Shown: one piece after another, positions 50,048 to 62,235 of the stretch | Layout of the letters: each line of letters starts with the position of its first letter | Numbering within the stretch: position 1 is the first letter of the stretch | Notes under the pieces: generated by a model | Told to the model about the DNA's origin: nothing | What the model saw: the letters and a program-made list of their open reading frames with translations, nothing else | Database searches by the model: none | Program-made: the position numbers and the translations under genes | Source of the DNA: Gymnogyps californianus | Lineage: Eukaryota > Chordata > Aves > Accipitriformes > Cathartidae | Length of the DNA: 64,000 nt | Reading direction: 5' to 3' | Assembly (NCBI RefSeq): GCF_018139145.2 | Contig: NC_059473.1 | Location: forward strand, 1,736,001-1,800,000

Positions 50048-51099
50048 TATCTCGGGAGAAGATAAATAAATGTTCTTGTCCTAGGAAATGTCAGTGACAG
50101 ACTTTCAGGCTTAGCAATCAATTTACACTGGTTCTTTTCAGATGAGGGAAGGCAGGACATTTGGTTTTGGTTAAGGAAAATCCTTCCTAGCATCGCTGGA
50201 GGTGGGCAAAAGAGCAGTTTGTGAGAGCCACAAGGCCTGGCTTTGAGCAGTGGAAAAATACCCAAAAGAGCTAGACATGGCTGAACGTTTCCTAAACAGA
50301 GCTGCAAGAGAGGAGAGCATCTGGTGGAATTAATTGCCTGTAATTTTGTTGAGGTGATGGCTGAGTGTGAATGGCTGCAGCAGAGCAGAGATCAGAAGGA
50401 TGGGAACAGGTTTTGCTTTTGCACCAAAAACTGTAACTGGTAAAGCATCTCAAAAAAACATTAAAGAGGAGCCACATGCAGAGACTATCTTAAGCCATTG
50501 ATATCTCCCAAAAAGCTTCAGTTGCTAAGAAAACATATTCCAGAAAGTTCAGGTGGCTGTGCCAATAAATGACATAGATACATTGTCTGAGACTTCCAAT
50601 TCCCCTTTTTCAGAAGCTTGTAAATGTCAAATTTGAACTCTTCATACTAAAGTATCTTGCCCTGTGTGTCAGGCTCAAGTTTAACTTGCTTTTGCTGTGG
50701 GTTTTTTAACTTTCAACTAAAGCACTTCAGCTCTTTCTCACAACAAAGTGTGTCCCATGTTATATGATCTTTTTTATAGATTGGTTAAACTTTATTGACT
50801 TGCTGTTTAGGAAGGCAGTTACCACAGATGTGTGGTTTACCACTTCTGTGGAAGTAGCCTGAATTTAGTCATTATAAAACCTCAGAAAACCTGTAACACC
50901 ATCTACCAAGGAAAGACTTGTTAGAGTTTGTCAGCTAAGTCAGGGAAGAGGCTGTTGGCACTGAGTGTGTTCTGGCACAGGCCTGCCTCTGAGCAGACCA
51001 TCATGGCAATTCTTCCTCCTACTGATGGGCAAAAGCTGTGAGTTATGAAGTGCAGGGGAACACTGTTTCCTGTCCTCTCACTGATTCCCTGGCTGCTAC
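50048..51099. other. No gene seen
   Basis: No bounded frame, RNA gene or recognisable repeat. Confidence 0.4.
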
Positions 51100-52330
51100 A
51101 CCAGCTGCAGGAAGTAAAAAGAGAAAGCAGACTGATCTTAGTTGGGAGATAGAAATAAGGAGGGAAGGAGACCTAATCAGAGGAGTAGGTAAGGGACTAA
51201 GATGTGGCACAGGTGGGTGCAGAGCTGGGATTTAGGACCAGCACTGGTTTTCCAGGTGGGGTAAAATCTGGAGCCGAAGGTGAGCAGAGGGAAGAATCTG
51301 GGACAGAGAAAGGCAGGAGAGGAATTAGATGGAGAACCAAGGGAAGGAGCATGTAAAACCTATTAAAATGCTCTCCCCGCAGAACTGTGTGTTCCTGAAT
51401 CTTGGTGCTGCTGTGCTGTCAGGAAGTACCTGCGAAGCCCACAGCGGTGGGTAACTCCCTCTCCTGCGCAAGGCTCGGCCAGAAGGCAACGTATAGCAGT
51501 CTTCCAGTGCTGCAGTTCCTGCTGCTGAAAGCTTTTCCTGGGATACCACTGAGCGTTGTGCCTGTGAGTACTCACAACTGCCATTGATTCCCTGATGTAG
51601 GGGAGGTACTTGGATATGTGGTGTCCTGGATACAGTTCAAGGTTTGGATGGTGTGTGATGAAACAGCCCTTGAATGACTCAGTGAGTGAAAAGTGCAAGA
51701 CTGCTTGAGCACTGAGCGGGGAATGGCCTGATCCAGCAATGATAGGCAGCTTGGAAGCCAAACTGAGGCTGCACGGACGTTTTCTAACCGGCTGCTGCTG
51801 CACAGGCTGCTCTCGGGTATCTGATGTTCACGAAGGACAGCAGGTAGCCAGGCAAGGCAGTTAGAAAGGCAAGGCAGTCTGACTAATAGAGGAGGGAGGA
51901 GACAGACCTTTTAGGGATATATCAGGGCAAGGGTGAGGGCTGGCAGAGTGGAATTTAGTAGATCAGCATGAATGAAACTGGGAGGTTTCATGGAGCCTGA
52001 GTCTGACTAGATAAACAGGTAGAGATTGGAAGCCAAAAACTGGGGATTGACTGTGAGGGCTAGGAAGCAGTGGGGTATCTTAGTTGTGAACATCAGGGAA
52101 AAAAAAAAAGCCTAGCAAAGAAATGAGAAATGTGGTGTTAAGAGCAGAAAGGCAGGCATCGAGTAACATGTAGAAAATGAGGAGAAAACAGAGTATCTAC
52201 CCGTTGCTATTGGGGACCACTTTTCCTGGAGACAGAAAGAAGGCTGGGGCCCAATGGAAAAAATAGTGTGTAATAGTTCATAATACAAAGAAGGCTGAAC
52301 TAAAATTGCGCAAGCAGCTCTTCATCTGCA
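51100..52330 (+). other. Purine-rich tract with degenerate short repeats
   Basis: For about 1.2 kb the plus strand is visibly enriched in A and G, especially at 51110-51350 and 51830-52330. GGCAAGGCAGT occurs twice within 30 bases near 51853-51882. A GTGAGGGCT... unit recurs at about 51933 and 52052. This may be an eroded tandem repeat or an old transposon interior. The minus-strand frame at 51363-51803 (146 codons) is probably a by-product of the skew. Confidence 0.35.
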
Positions 52331-53719
52331 GAGGTGGGAGAGGATGCTGAGAAGTTAATTAAAGTCAGAGGAGTGGTTTGGTATTTTTTGTTTGTTCTGA
52401 GGGGTTTTTTTTTTGTTTTCAACAAGGAGGGTAATTACTGCAACAATGTAATAGGCTACATAACAAATGACTAATGAATTCTCTTCCTCTTGGAACCTTT
52501 AAGTCTCCTAGGAAAGACAAACCTAACTGACATGTAATCCAGTTTACCCAAAATTTATTGCTGGGGAAGGAAATGATGATTGGGGACATTGTGGCCTATG
52601 TAAGAGGGGCATTCATGCAATTATTCCTAGTTGTGAAGTCTCTGATCCTTGAATTCTGGCATTTCTATGTGTGGTGTGCTTGACCACGACTTTAACGCTG
52701 TTCCTTTTAGAGTCAGGCTTGCATGTGCGTGTGGAGCTGCAGAAAGGAGCAGAAAAGCTTTTACAGACTCGGTGGCAGCTGAATCAGTTCTATTAGCTCC
52801 TATCTGCTGCACAGGCGTGGCCTGGCAGTGTGAGCATTGCAGGAAAAGCCAGAGGAGGGGTCATTTGGGTAGGGCCCAAATCTCTCCTGGAGTTCCAAGG
52901 TCAACAGGGACCAGATGATGCTAGAAGACGCTTTTGGCTCTGTGCCTGCTTGGTCCCATTTCCAGCATTCTCTATGTGAATCGCCTGCTAAGAGGAAGCT
53001 GATCCTGCCCTTCAGGCATATGTTTGTCCCTCGTGACAAGGAAGTTCTCCTGCAGCCCAGACATAGGCAGAAACGATGTGACAAAGGAACAGGGAGCAGA
53101 ATAGGAAAGGCTGGTGGAAGAGAAGGAAATCTCATTTTTCTTCTAAACGTGAGCATTATATTGGAGCCTTGAAATATGCCTGAATGAGTGAAATAATTTG
53201 AGAAACCACTGGAAAATCTACTGCAGAGGGAGTGGCTGGCCTGTGGGCTCTGAGCAGTGGTGTCACAGCAGGCATCTGCAAGTGTTTCACCACACTGTAC
53301 AGTGTCTCTACGTTGATCTTTTTGTGCAGGCAAATGTGGGGCTCATGCACAGGTTGGGGGGCAGCTGCAGAGCTTGCAGGCAGAGTCTGCAATTGCCAGC
53401 TGAGCCTGTACCATTTACAGTGCTGACTGCTGAGAGATCAGCACCTCTTGAGGCAGTTGCAAGGCCTGTGTCTGGATGGTACAGTTCTGCTGTTGGCTCT
53501 CATGGTGTAGTTAAAGATATGGAAAATAAGAACAGAATCTGGCCTGTGATGTCCTGTTAATGCTAAACTGCCTTATAGATTGAGCTCCTTATTGCTGTGA
53601 TCTGGTACCAAGTGGGTCACCCCTGCCCTAGTGTGGATTTCTAACCTGCTCTGCCTGAGTCAATGGTGGGAGGAATATTTCTCTTGTTTATAAAAACTGC
53701 AAACACATTTGGCAGAAGA
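52331..53719. other. No secure gene; several overlapping chance frames
   Basis: Frames up to 177 codons exist on both strands (52800-53333 minus, 53198-53560 plus), but they overlap each other, lack splice signals and look random. Rising GC content explains the loss of stop codons. Confidence 0.35.
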
Positions 53720-54200
53720 GCCTCCTCTCTATTTCTCTCCTCTTTCCTCCTACTGCACCCAGTTCTCTCACCCCTCCCTCTTGCCCGTTCTGCTTGGGAG
53801 CAAGCTGCTCCTAGGAGGGGACAACCCCTCCCCATCCCCAGCAGCCATCTCTCAGTGCGGGGGGGGGCAGGCAGTTCCTGCCCTGGGGCTGCCAGGAACC
53901 AGCAGCCCAGGGTGCAGGCAGGTGACCTGGTGCCTGCAGGCCAGCTCCCTGCCTGCCTCTGCCCTCCTCCCTCCTGATGTGGCTGGAGGAGCAGGGAAGA
54001 GGGAGTGCAGATGGGAGAAGGTGCATGCCTTCCAGTCTACAGTCTTGTCTGGGGCTCCAGCACAAAAACCAGAGCCTGCTGGTGTTTTGGAAGGAGGTGG
54101 AAAGTCCACAGCTCCGGCTGTGTCTTGGGTGGAGACCTGTCAGCCCTGAGGAGTGGGAAGCAGGCCAGTGGGCTGGGGCCAGATCCTGTGGCCTCTGCTA
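53720..54200. other. GC-rich, CpG-poor block with stem-loop potential
   Basis: GC content is clearly above the surroundings but CpG is rare, so it is not a CpG island. A G9 run lies at about 53859-53867. TTCCTGCCCTGGGGCTGC (53875-53892) can pair with GCAGCCCAGGGTGCAGGCA (53902-53920) with small bulges, and GCAGGCA (53914-53920) with TGCCTGC (53931-53937). Six or more overlapping frames here are most likely composition artefacts. Confidence 0.35.
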
Positions 54201-56280
54201 TCTTCTGGCATAGAGGGCTCAGCTCCTCCCAGCTCTTGCAGCCAGTATATGCTGCTCCCTTGCTGCACCTACAGTAAACAGGAGTGTTTTTGTGTAAAAT
54301 CTGGTTTGGATTTTAAAAAAGATCTCTACTGAACTTCTATTAAAAGATATCTTGATTTCTGCAAAAGCTGGGTGGATATTCTGCACAGACCTGCTTGCCC
54401 ACAGCTTGTTCACTGATGTCATCAGGTATTGGTGAGACCCTTAGCTGGTGCAAAACTGCTCCACTGCCTGTAATGAAGTCATGCCAATAAAAATCTGAGG
54501 GATGTCAATACAGTATGAAAATCCCACTGTCCTGCTTTAGGATGTGCCACCATTTGGGCTGGATTTTAGGGCAAACTTTTAGAATACTTGAAGAAGTGCA
54601 TAGAGAAGGAAGGGAACATTGTGGAGGCTGTGACTGAAGGCCTGTCAAAATAAGAATCTCAAACACAGGTCTGGGTGTGCCCTAGGGCTGGGAGATAGGC
54701 TAAGCAGTTCTCTGGGATCTCTTCCACTCCAATTTTTCTCTGAGTTCAAGGCACTGGAAAGGCAGACTCTCTTTTGTTTTTCATCAATGGCAGTTTTCTG
54801 AAGAGATATACAGTGAAAAGCAGCTGAGAAATGGCAGGCTGTCACCTGAGAGAATCTCTCTCCCTTTCAGCTATTTTGGATTCCAGATAATTCCATCTAT
54901 GTGCACACATGAAAAAGATTCTGTCCTAAGAAATTGGATGAGGTTACCAAGTCCAGCCAGCACTCTGAATTCATATTTGCAGACCTTGGAGGGTTCTCTC
55001 CATGACACACGCATTCAAAGCCAACCAAGCGCACAAACTTTTTTCAGAACACATAAAAACTGTCTTATAATCATTTCTTCATGCACTGTCTCTGGCACCA
55101 CAAAAATCTTATTCCTTTTAAGTATGGGCAAGGTGTTAATATTCTTGGCTGACTGGAAACCTAACAAATACCTTTGACATCTAGCTTGGCTGTGTTTCTT
55201 GTTGGATCTGCCAAGCATTCTTTAGATGTCAAGGTCTGGGATTTATATGCTGGGAAGCGCATGATATTTTGAGGGCGTAGAGTTAACCAGTTTTGCACAA
55301 AATGTACTAGTTATGTAAAAGTAATATTTTAAAATGAAATTGGTGCCTTATGGAAAATCCTAAGTACAGAACCAGGAACCAAAGTTCTCTGTTTATGCAT
55401 AGTGCAGATGCAGCCATAGGACTCGGTTTGCAGGCTTCTCCACCCTCATATGTTACTGTGCTTCAACCGTGACCTGAAGGGTTCATCTGAGAGGTAAAGA
55501 GCTAATCAGATTTCCACGTCCACTCTCCTGACAAGAGTTTCATCTGTGGCAGAGTCTGTTTTGTTTTCTACTTTGGATGTCTGTGTGAAGATCTCGTTTC
55601 CAAAAGCCTAAGTAGCCAGATAACCACAGGCATTTTGCAACATAGACTAGTGGATTTCTCCCTGAAGTTTCATTGATTTGTGTTTGTAATCGGAGGAGAA
55701 GAGAGCTTTATTTGAGGTGGACATCCTCCTCTTCACTTGGACCACCCACTCATTTCACTGCCACTGTTGCTAGCCTTGAAGTTCCAAATCCCCCAAACTA
55801 GGTCCTCCTGAAAAGGAGGTAGACTTGAATCTCATGAGGCTGAAGAAAAAAGGAAGGTGGGTGAACTTTTTATATTTGCTTTTCAGATTTTCAGCTTTCA
55901 GATGTCTCAGATGCATTTTAAAGTATTTTTCAACAGCTAAAAAAGAAAATAAACTTACTTTTTCTTTGATGGGTAGAACAGCATGACCTGTAAAGAGATG
56001 TGATATTCTTACACAATTGCTTGACTCCAGTAGCAGGGTCTTCAGACAAAATGTCAAACATCTTACAATTCCTGATAAAAATGTAAGTGCTGGCAACATG
56101 GCTACTCTATCAGCTCTGTCAGGAAAAGACGGCTGTGTGATACGATGCCTGTAATCTTTATTGGCTGGAGCATGAGCCAGAGTTCACTGTGTGCACAGCA
56201 GCCTTTTCCTGGATCAATGTCCTCACCAGGAGAGAGCTGCTGTTGCTCTTCTTTTTAATTAAATATAATTTCTCCCCTAG
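54201..56280. other. No gene seen
   Basis: Ordinary sequence with short unbounded frames. The last 30 bases are a pyrimidine-rich acceptor (ATAATTTCTCCCCTAG). Confidence 0.4.
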
Positions 56281-56476
56281 TCCTTCAGCTCTTGCCCAAA
56301 AGCATGATGGTCTAACTCTTCAAAGTGAGGCAACTGGAAAACTGAATTGTGATAGTATATTCAAGAAACGGTATTTTGTCGGAAAGCATAACTGTGAGGC
56401 CTTGCAAAGACCAGTTGCTTCCTGTTTGTCTCCCGTAAACACCTGGTGGCATATCTTGGGAACAGGCTGCCCGTGG
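56281..56476 (+). CDS. Exon candidate, unknown gene
   Basis: A good acceptor ends at 56280 and a consensus GTGAGT donor begins at 56477. One leading base plus 65 codons are open (start PSALAQKHDGLTLQSEATGK, end ILGTGCPW), leaving phase 0. The open frame continues past the donor to 56647. The minus strand is also open over 56312-56656, with a stretch (KEVAKALKASIAPNEVVLEV) that reads well. Because both strands are open, strand and reality are uncertain. No family is recognised. Confidence 0.22.
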
Positions 56477-59400
56477 GTGAGTAAAGCAGGCGCAGCTGCC
56501 GATGCTGCAGCTAGAGTCCGTGGGTGGCGTGATGCCAGTCTCTCTCAGAAATGCTGTTACTTCCAAAACCACTTCATTTGGGGCAATGCTGGCTTTCAGA
56601 GCCTTTGCAACCTCTTTCATTGCAGAGAGGAAGGGAATCATCCATGAAGCTGGCATATTTTCATGTGTTTGCTGTGTGGATCGTGAGACTTGTGAAAGTG
56701 TGTGTTTAGACAGTGACAGATTACCTCAACCCCCAAATCAGTCTCTGGCTCGTTAGAAGAGGAGCTGTTAAAGTCTACTGTGCTAATAAGTTTCTAAATA
56801 TTGTTTTGAGTTGGCTTGCTTTGAGACTGCAGGCTCCCAGTTCTGCTGGGGGGTCCTATGTGCGAGGAACAAATCAAACCCACAGAGTAGTTGGTCTGTA
56901 CTGGGAACTTCCAGTGAGGCCAGCAGGGACCTGGCATGCAGTGAGCTAGTTATGGCATGGAATATTTATTAGAAATGTATGTTTTCAAGCAATTACTATC
57001 TGCCTACCTTTTAAAGCAAACTGTCTCTGTTCCTTCTAGTCCTGCTAGCTAAAGGTGCTACAAGGAAGGAAGAAATTGAGCCTTTTTTTTTTTTATTTTT
57101 AAACTAAAAAATAATTGTTTCTGAGATCTGATGGCAAGTAGCAAACAAACAGCCTTTTTGTAACTGTTATAGGTACTGAAAAAATGTAAATATCTTAAAA
57201 GGTGGAGGCTCATGGTGGGCCACAGGGGTTCTTATGTACAGTGGTCTTATCTGTTGTCATTATATGCACAACTAAAGTATATTTGTCATACTTTTAGTTA
57301 ATAGAGAGTAAGATATTTCTGAACAACAGCCATGGAATGGAAACTGAGGTTGTTATTCTTGCCACTGGCTTTTCTGAACTGTAGCAAAGATCTGATTGGA
57401 GGCTTTGAACTTTAGAGTGTAAAAATACATTGAATGAATATGCCTTTACTGTGAAAAGCAGATACGGATTATTACTAAGTACATTCCATAATGGAAAGTC
57501 TCCATTTTTAGGGGGATGTGGATCCACCCTGAACATGTCTTTGTTTATTTGTAAGATTGTTTCCTGTTTTTTCTTATCACAAACTTTCAGCTGTGAATTA
57601 AAATAAAGAGGTAGGCTATGACGTTACAGTCTCTAGACAAAGGGATGTGAAGAGGCCTTTTCATCAACACTTTGAAGGAGTTGGACAACTATCTAGGGAT
57701 ATATGGAGTCAGAGAAGACTTCTACAGCTTCCTTCCGTAACTCAGTTGTTAGTTCATCTCCACCGAAGCAGAGGGAATAAGAGCAACAACAAATCTGGGC
57801 TATTTTACAGTGATTTTTAGCCTGGTTTCACATGGAATTACACATCTGTGTCCTCCTCTTCCCCAGTATCTTTTGGAGCTGCTGGCCAAAGTCAACAACA
57901 TTTGACTGAAAGGGAGAATTTTTGGCAATAATTAAGTTCTTAACAGTTTCGTAAAAATAGGAGGTCGGGGAGAGCGGAGTTGGATTTGAACATTTACACT
58001 TTTGCCCCTAATAAATCTTTTGATCCTTTCACCCATTCCTCCTGCATAGGTTCTATGAGGTTTTTGTGCTAAGGATTTAGGAAAAATAAATGACATAATT
58101 CAGCTGTTCTACTTGGAGATGAAAGAAAGTCTTTATTTGCATTAACCTATCAGCAGGTGACTCTTTAGTTTGTAGGTGTCAAAAGTGAAGTGAATGAAGT
58201 GTATGCACATTTTTTTCTTTAAGGCGAGAAGGAACCACCATGATTATCTAGTACAGTTTCCACAGCACAGGTAGTCAAAGCTCAATGAGTAATTTCTTCA
58301 TCTGGCTAGAAGTTCCTGTTGAAGCCACAGGATCGCTTTCAGAAATGCGTTTTATTCTGGTATTTGCTAGAGAGCTCATGACATCTCAGTGCATCCCAAA
58401 GTGAACCGTTCTGATAGTTAATTACTCACATGATTGGAAAAATTTGCACTTTATTTGTAGTGAATTTATCTACCATTATCTTCAGCAGATAGATCTTGTA
58501 TTTCCCTGATGGATTCAAGTCTGAAGTGTATTCTGTATTCAGTGCATACAAAACTGACTAGGTAATTTCTTGACCTCTACTTGATAAATTAGAATTAATA
58601 TCTTGATTTGATAAATGGCATGCTTTTTAGATCTAAAATAATTTTATATTTCTTTCTGATCCTTTCCCTGTATTCAACTTTATTTTTCTCAAGAGTAGCC
58701 CACAAAAGCAGGTGTAGCATTCCAGCAGCATTCACAGTAATGACAGAAGTAATGTCATCCTTTTCTCCTGGAAAACAAAGGAGAGTAGGAGAGGGAGTTG
58801 ACCCAGATTCTTCCCTTGTCATAATGTCAAAGTCAGTTATGAAGATTTCTGAATGTGTAAAATTTTACATTACTCTTCCTTCTACCTAAAGTTATAAGGA
58901 AAACACTGATGAAATAGATCAGCACATCTCCATTGATTTCAGTGATCTTTATGTTAGTAGTGAGTTGGGCCTCCGGTGATAAAATATTTAGGTCTATCTT
59001 AGGATAGAAAACAGCATGGATATGATTCATGGAAAAGCCTTCTGAATAAAAAGACGAAGCAAGTTCCACACTTTACAGTGTGCTCCTTCTTGGCATATGA
59101 AAAGCTTAGGCATCTTTCTCTGCTCCTCTGGCCCAAGATGGATCAGTCAAAAAAAAAAAAAAAAACCACCAGTAAAAATGTTGTGAAATAAAAAAAACCC
59201 AAAAGCAACCCAGGAGTTTGTGCCAACCAGATTCTTCAAAGGCAAAGTGACTTTTCAGGTGGGTTGCATGTACAAAAATGAGATGCCTCTGAAAGAATCC
59301 AAACATTTTGTCAAAATCAGCACTTCATTACAAGCCATTGAAGCTGGTTTAAAGCTTCTTTGAGAGCTGTTCACTGAGAGCATGAGTCATTGTGTGCGTA

Positions 59401-60328
59401 CAGAATCACATAGTGATTTATACAGCCAGGGAGGGGGGTGTTACTGGAGACCCTTAAACAAGATGGAAGTGTAATTTACATGTTGGGTACAACTAATTGC
59501 AAGTGTAATTGCAGCTGAAATCTTTTACCAGGCCTGAGCTGGTGGCAAATACACAAGTTTTAGTTATGCTGCTGTGATGTGTCTGTCTTTCTGTGGCCAT
59601 TGCAATCAAATGATAGCATTTTAAGAATGGCAAATTCAACTACCTAAAGTAATGTGGCCGCAGCTGTTCACTCTGTTCCAGGCAGTATGTAATGTCCTCA
59701 GCGTGTTCCTGTTGTGTGTGCAGCTTTCTTGTCAGCCAGCACAGAAAGACATCCCATTCTTAAGTGAGTCTCTTGAAAACATGCTGAAATGCTTCTCCCA
59801 AAGACCTTGCAACATGTGCAGCGCTGATTCTGATGGAGGGGGCCAGCAGTGGCTTGTGGTGACCTGTGGAGCAATCATGGGGTCCGCAGCTTTGTAAGCC
59901 TCCGGCTCTTGCTGTTGGCTGATGAAATGACCCTTCCCTTGCACAGCTGCAGCACTGTCCTTGGCACCCTCTAAGCAGCCTTGGGTGCTTGTTGCTATGT
60001 GGGAATGCTCTGCAGAGTGCCATTTACCCATATGGATTCATCTGGACAAAGAAATATAGAAAAAATTGTCACCTTTTAAAGAATGTATCTGAATCTGGAA
60101 CTTGTTTCCATCTTAGCCTCTTCAGGAACAACTGTTCCGGGTAGGGCACTGTCCAGGCTGCTTTCCTGTGTCAAGCAGTTCAAGGTTATAAGTCGATAAA
60201 CATTAGCTGCTCTAGAAGTGGCAAAACATGTAAGAAAAATGGGTGAAATGAGACCAGAACTCGAAGGGCGAGCAGACCAGGATAGTCTCGAGTGCTGAAA
60301 GAGGAATAAATGAATTATTGCCATCACT
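56477..60328. other. No gene seen; low-complexity runs
   Basis: T12 lies at 57083-57094. The frames around 59652-60031 on both strands look like chance. A possible conserved-looking AT patch (TAATTGCAAGTGTAATTGCA) lies near 59493. Confidence 0.4.
59149..59165. repeat. A17 homopolymer
   Basis: Seventeen consecutive A residues followed by ACC-rich sequence and a second A8 run. It could be the poly(A) tail of an old retroposed sequence, but no body is recognisable upstream. Confidence 0.6.
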
Positions 60329-60369
60329 ACCATTGTCAGAGCCTTCTGACAGCTTGGCCTGACAATGGT
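60329..60369. repeat. 11-bp perfect inverted repeat with 19-base loop
   Basis: ACCATTGTCAG (60329-60339) pairs perfectly with CTGACAATGGT (60359-60369). Pairing does not extend outward, which argues against a microRNA precursor. It may be a terminal-repeat relic of a small DNA transposon. Confidence 0.55.
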
Positions 60370-62169
60370 GAGAACTGCAAGCCATAGAAGATAGCAAAAG
60401 GGAGTCCCTGTTAGTTAAATAATGAATCTGTATTATCTCAGCTTGAGCTGTCCCTTACTGTGGGACTGATTTTTATTTGAGAGCTGAGGCCCAGATTGTA
60501 AAGCAAACACTTATTCATTTGCGTTACATTTCTGGATTCCATAGAGCATGTCAGAAAATAAAGTAGATTTGTGAGGCCACTCTAGTGCAAGGTAGAGAAC
60601 AAACAAGGCAAAGGGAGTCTGGGAGGGAGCTGCCTACCCCAGGGTGCTTCCTATAGTAACAATGTTTTGCTCTGGGAGGGTGCAGATCACCTATTACACA
60701 AGTCTTCCAAGGATTATGTCTCTTCTTAACACAACAGAAGAATGTGGGAGGCAGCAGTCTTATACAGCATTATCACTGGCTTATGTCTCAGGGCAAAACC
60801 ATGACCTGAGTCTTGTTTTTGGGTTTTTTTTGGTTTTTGGTTTTTTTCTTTTTCTCCAGAGGTCCAGGAAGACATGCATCCTGAAAGGACTAATGACCAG
60901 ACTTAGATGAGGTACCACAGATTCTATTTTAGCTTCACTGAAAACACACTCTCATCCTACAGGACAAACATCTAGTGTTGTGGGTTGGATTGTTTCATTA
61001 GCTGAAGGACCATGATAACAGAGCATGTCTGGGCTTGTGAGGCATCAGGGAGCAAGAGGTGTTTTGGTTTTTGGGTTTGTTTTTTTTAGAATTTTTCTCC
61101 TGTATGCTTTTATTAATATGCCTTAGTCTGGCTCTTGGGGTATCTCTGCTGAAACAAGAAACTTGTTCATTCCCTGGCATCCCTGCTGGGACCACTTACT
61201 TGTGTATTAGTTACTGCCACTGGTCATAGTGTATTATGAGCATCTGGCTGGTGGGAAGTGTTCTATGGCCATAAAAAGTGCTGGCTAGAAGCAATACCTC
61301 TCTCCTGACTGCTAGATTAGAATCTGAAGGGTGAAAGGCTCTGAACTATATTTCCCATCCCCAAACCTATTAGATGCTTAGACCTAACTGTGATTTTTGG
61401 TGAAAGGGCTTTACAAACAAAACACAGATACCAAATAGTTCTGTGATGTATATTTTTATTGTTGACTTGCACTGTATTCATGAGAGTAAAGAAAAAATAC
61501 AAGGCTTCTCCTCAAGCAGAAGCAGAATATACAAACGTGCATGAAGTTACCACTATTACCATTGGGGTTTTTTAAATTTTTTTTTTCTTTTAGGTCCCTG
61601 TGGATCTCTTGTTCTAAAATGAAACAAAAATAGCTGAAGATCACAAAAAATGACTGCATTTTCATGCTGTATTCCTTTGTCATTACATTTAACCCTTGTT
61701 TTCCTTTTATATTGTACATTATAAAAATGTAACTGCTATGTATATAGATTTGTATTCCAAGTGAAAAGTGCACACTGAATTCTTCCACCTTAATTGGAAA
61801 GATGTAGATTACTTTCTCTGTTTTCACCATAGGCCTGACCTAAAGCTCAAGGTAGGAAACTTTCAACAGGCATTAGCGCGGGCCTGCGTGTCACAGACAC
61901 TAGAATGACTTTCTGCGCATGGTGGGAAAACAGAATTTTCCATTCTATTATTTTCCTTTTTAAAAGGACATGCAGTATGTACTGGGTTATTTTTTAAATT
62001 ATTTATACAACTGTATCCTGACAAGCTACAACTTCCTCCAGTATAAACATAGCTACTGTTTGTTTCTATAGTGTTTAGCTGCGTTTCTAAGGTTGGGAAG
62101 AACCATAATATGGTGTGGTGTATGCTTTTCAAAAAATCCCCCCATTTATTTTCTCTAAAAACTTTTGGT
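60370..62169. other. No gene seen; T/G-rich low complexity
   Basis: A GTTTTTGGGTTTTTTTTGG-type run occupies 60814-60857 and a similar one lies near 61063-61088. Such T/G runs are common in bird genomes. A small CpG cluster (TTAGCGCGGGCCTGCG) lies near 61873. Confidence 0.4.
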
Positions 62170-62235
62170 CAGATTCTGATCTCAGTTACACCATTAAATC
62201 AGTGGAGCTGCCTCGTATCCAGCAGTGGGCCTGAG
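62170..62235. repeat. Ancient sauropsid-type repeat fragment
   Basis: CAGATTCTGATCTCAGTTAC followed by ACCATTAAATCAGTGGAGC matches well a repeat seen in turtle, crocodile and bird sequences ('cagattctgatctcagttacac...'). The palindromic partner arm is eroded. This is the clearest taxonomic hint in the window, from memory only. Confidence 0.45.

Noticed and set aside
51363..51803. 146-codon minus-strand open frame
   Set aside because: It coincides with the purine-skewed tract, which lowers stop frequency on that strand; no bounding signals.
52800..53333. 177-codon minus-strand open frame, the longest in the window
   Set aside because: It lies in a GC-rich stretch where stop codons are rare, overlaps several frames on the other strand, and has no splice signals or recognisable domain.
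60329..60369. MicroRNA precursor
   Set aside because: The stem is only 11 bp and does not extend outward, far short of the roughly 30-bp imperfect stem of a pre-miRNA.
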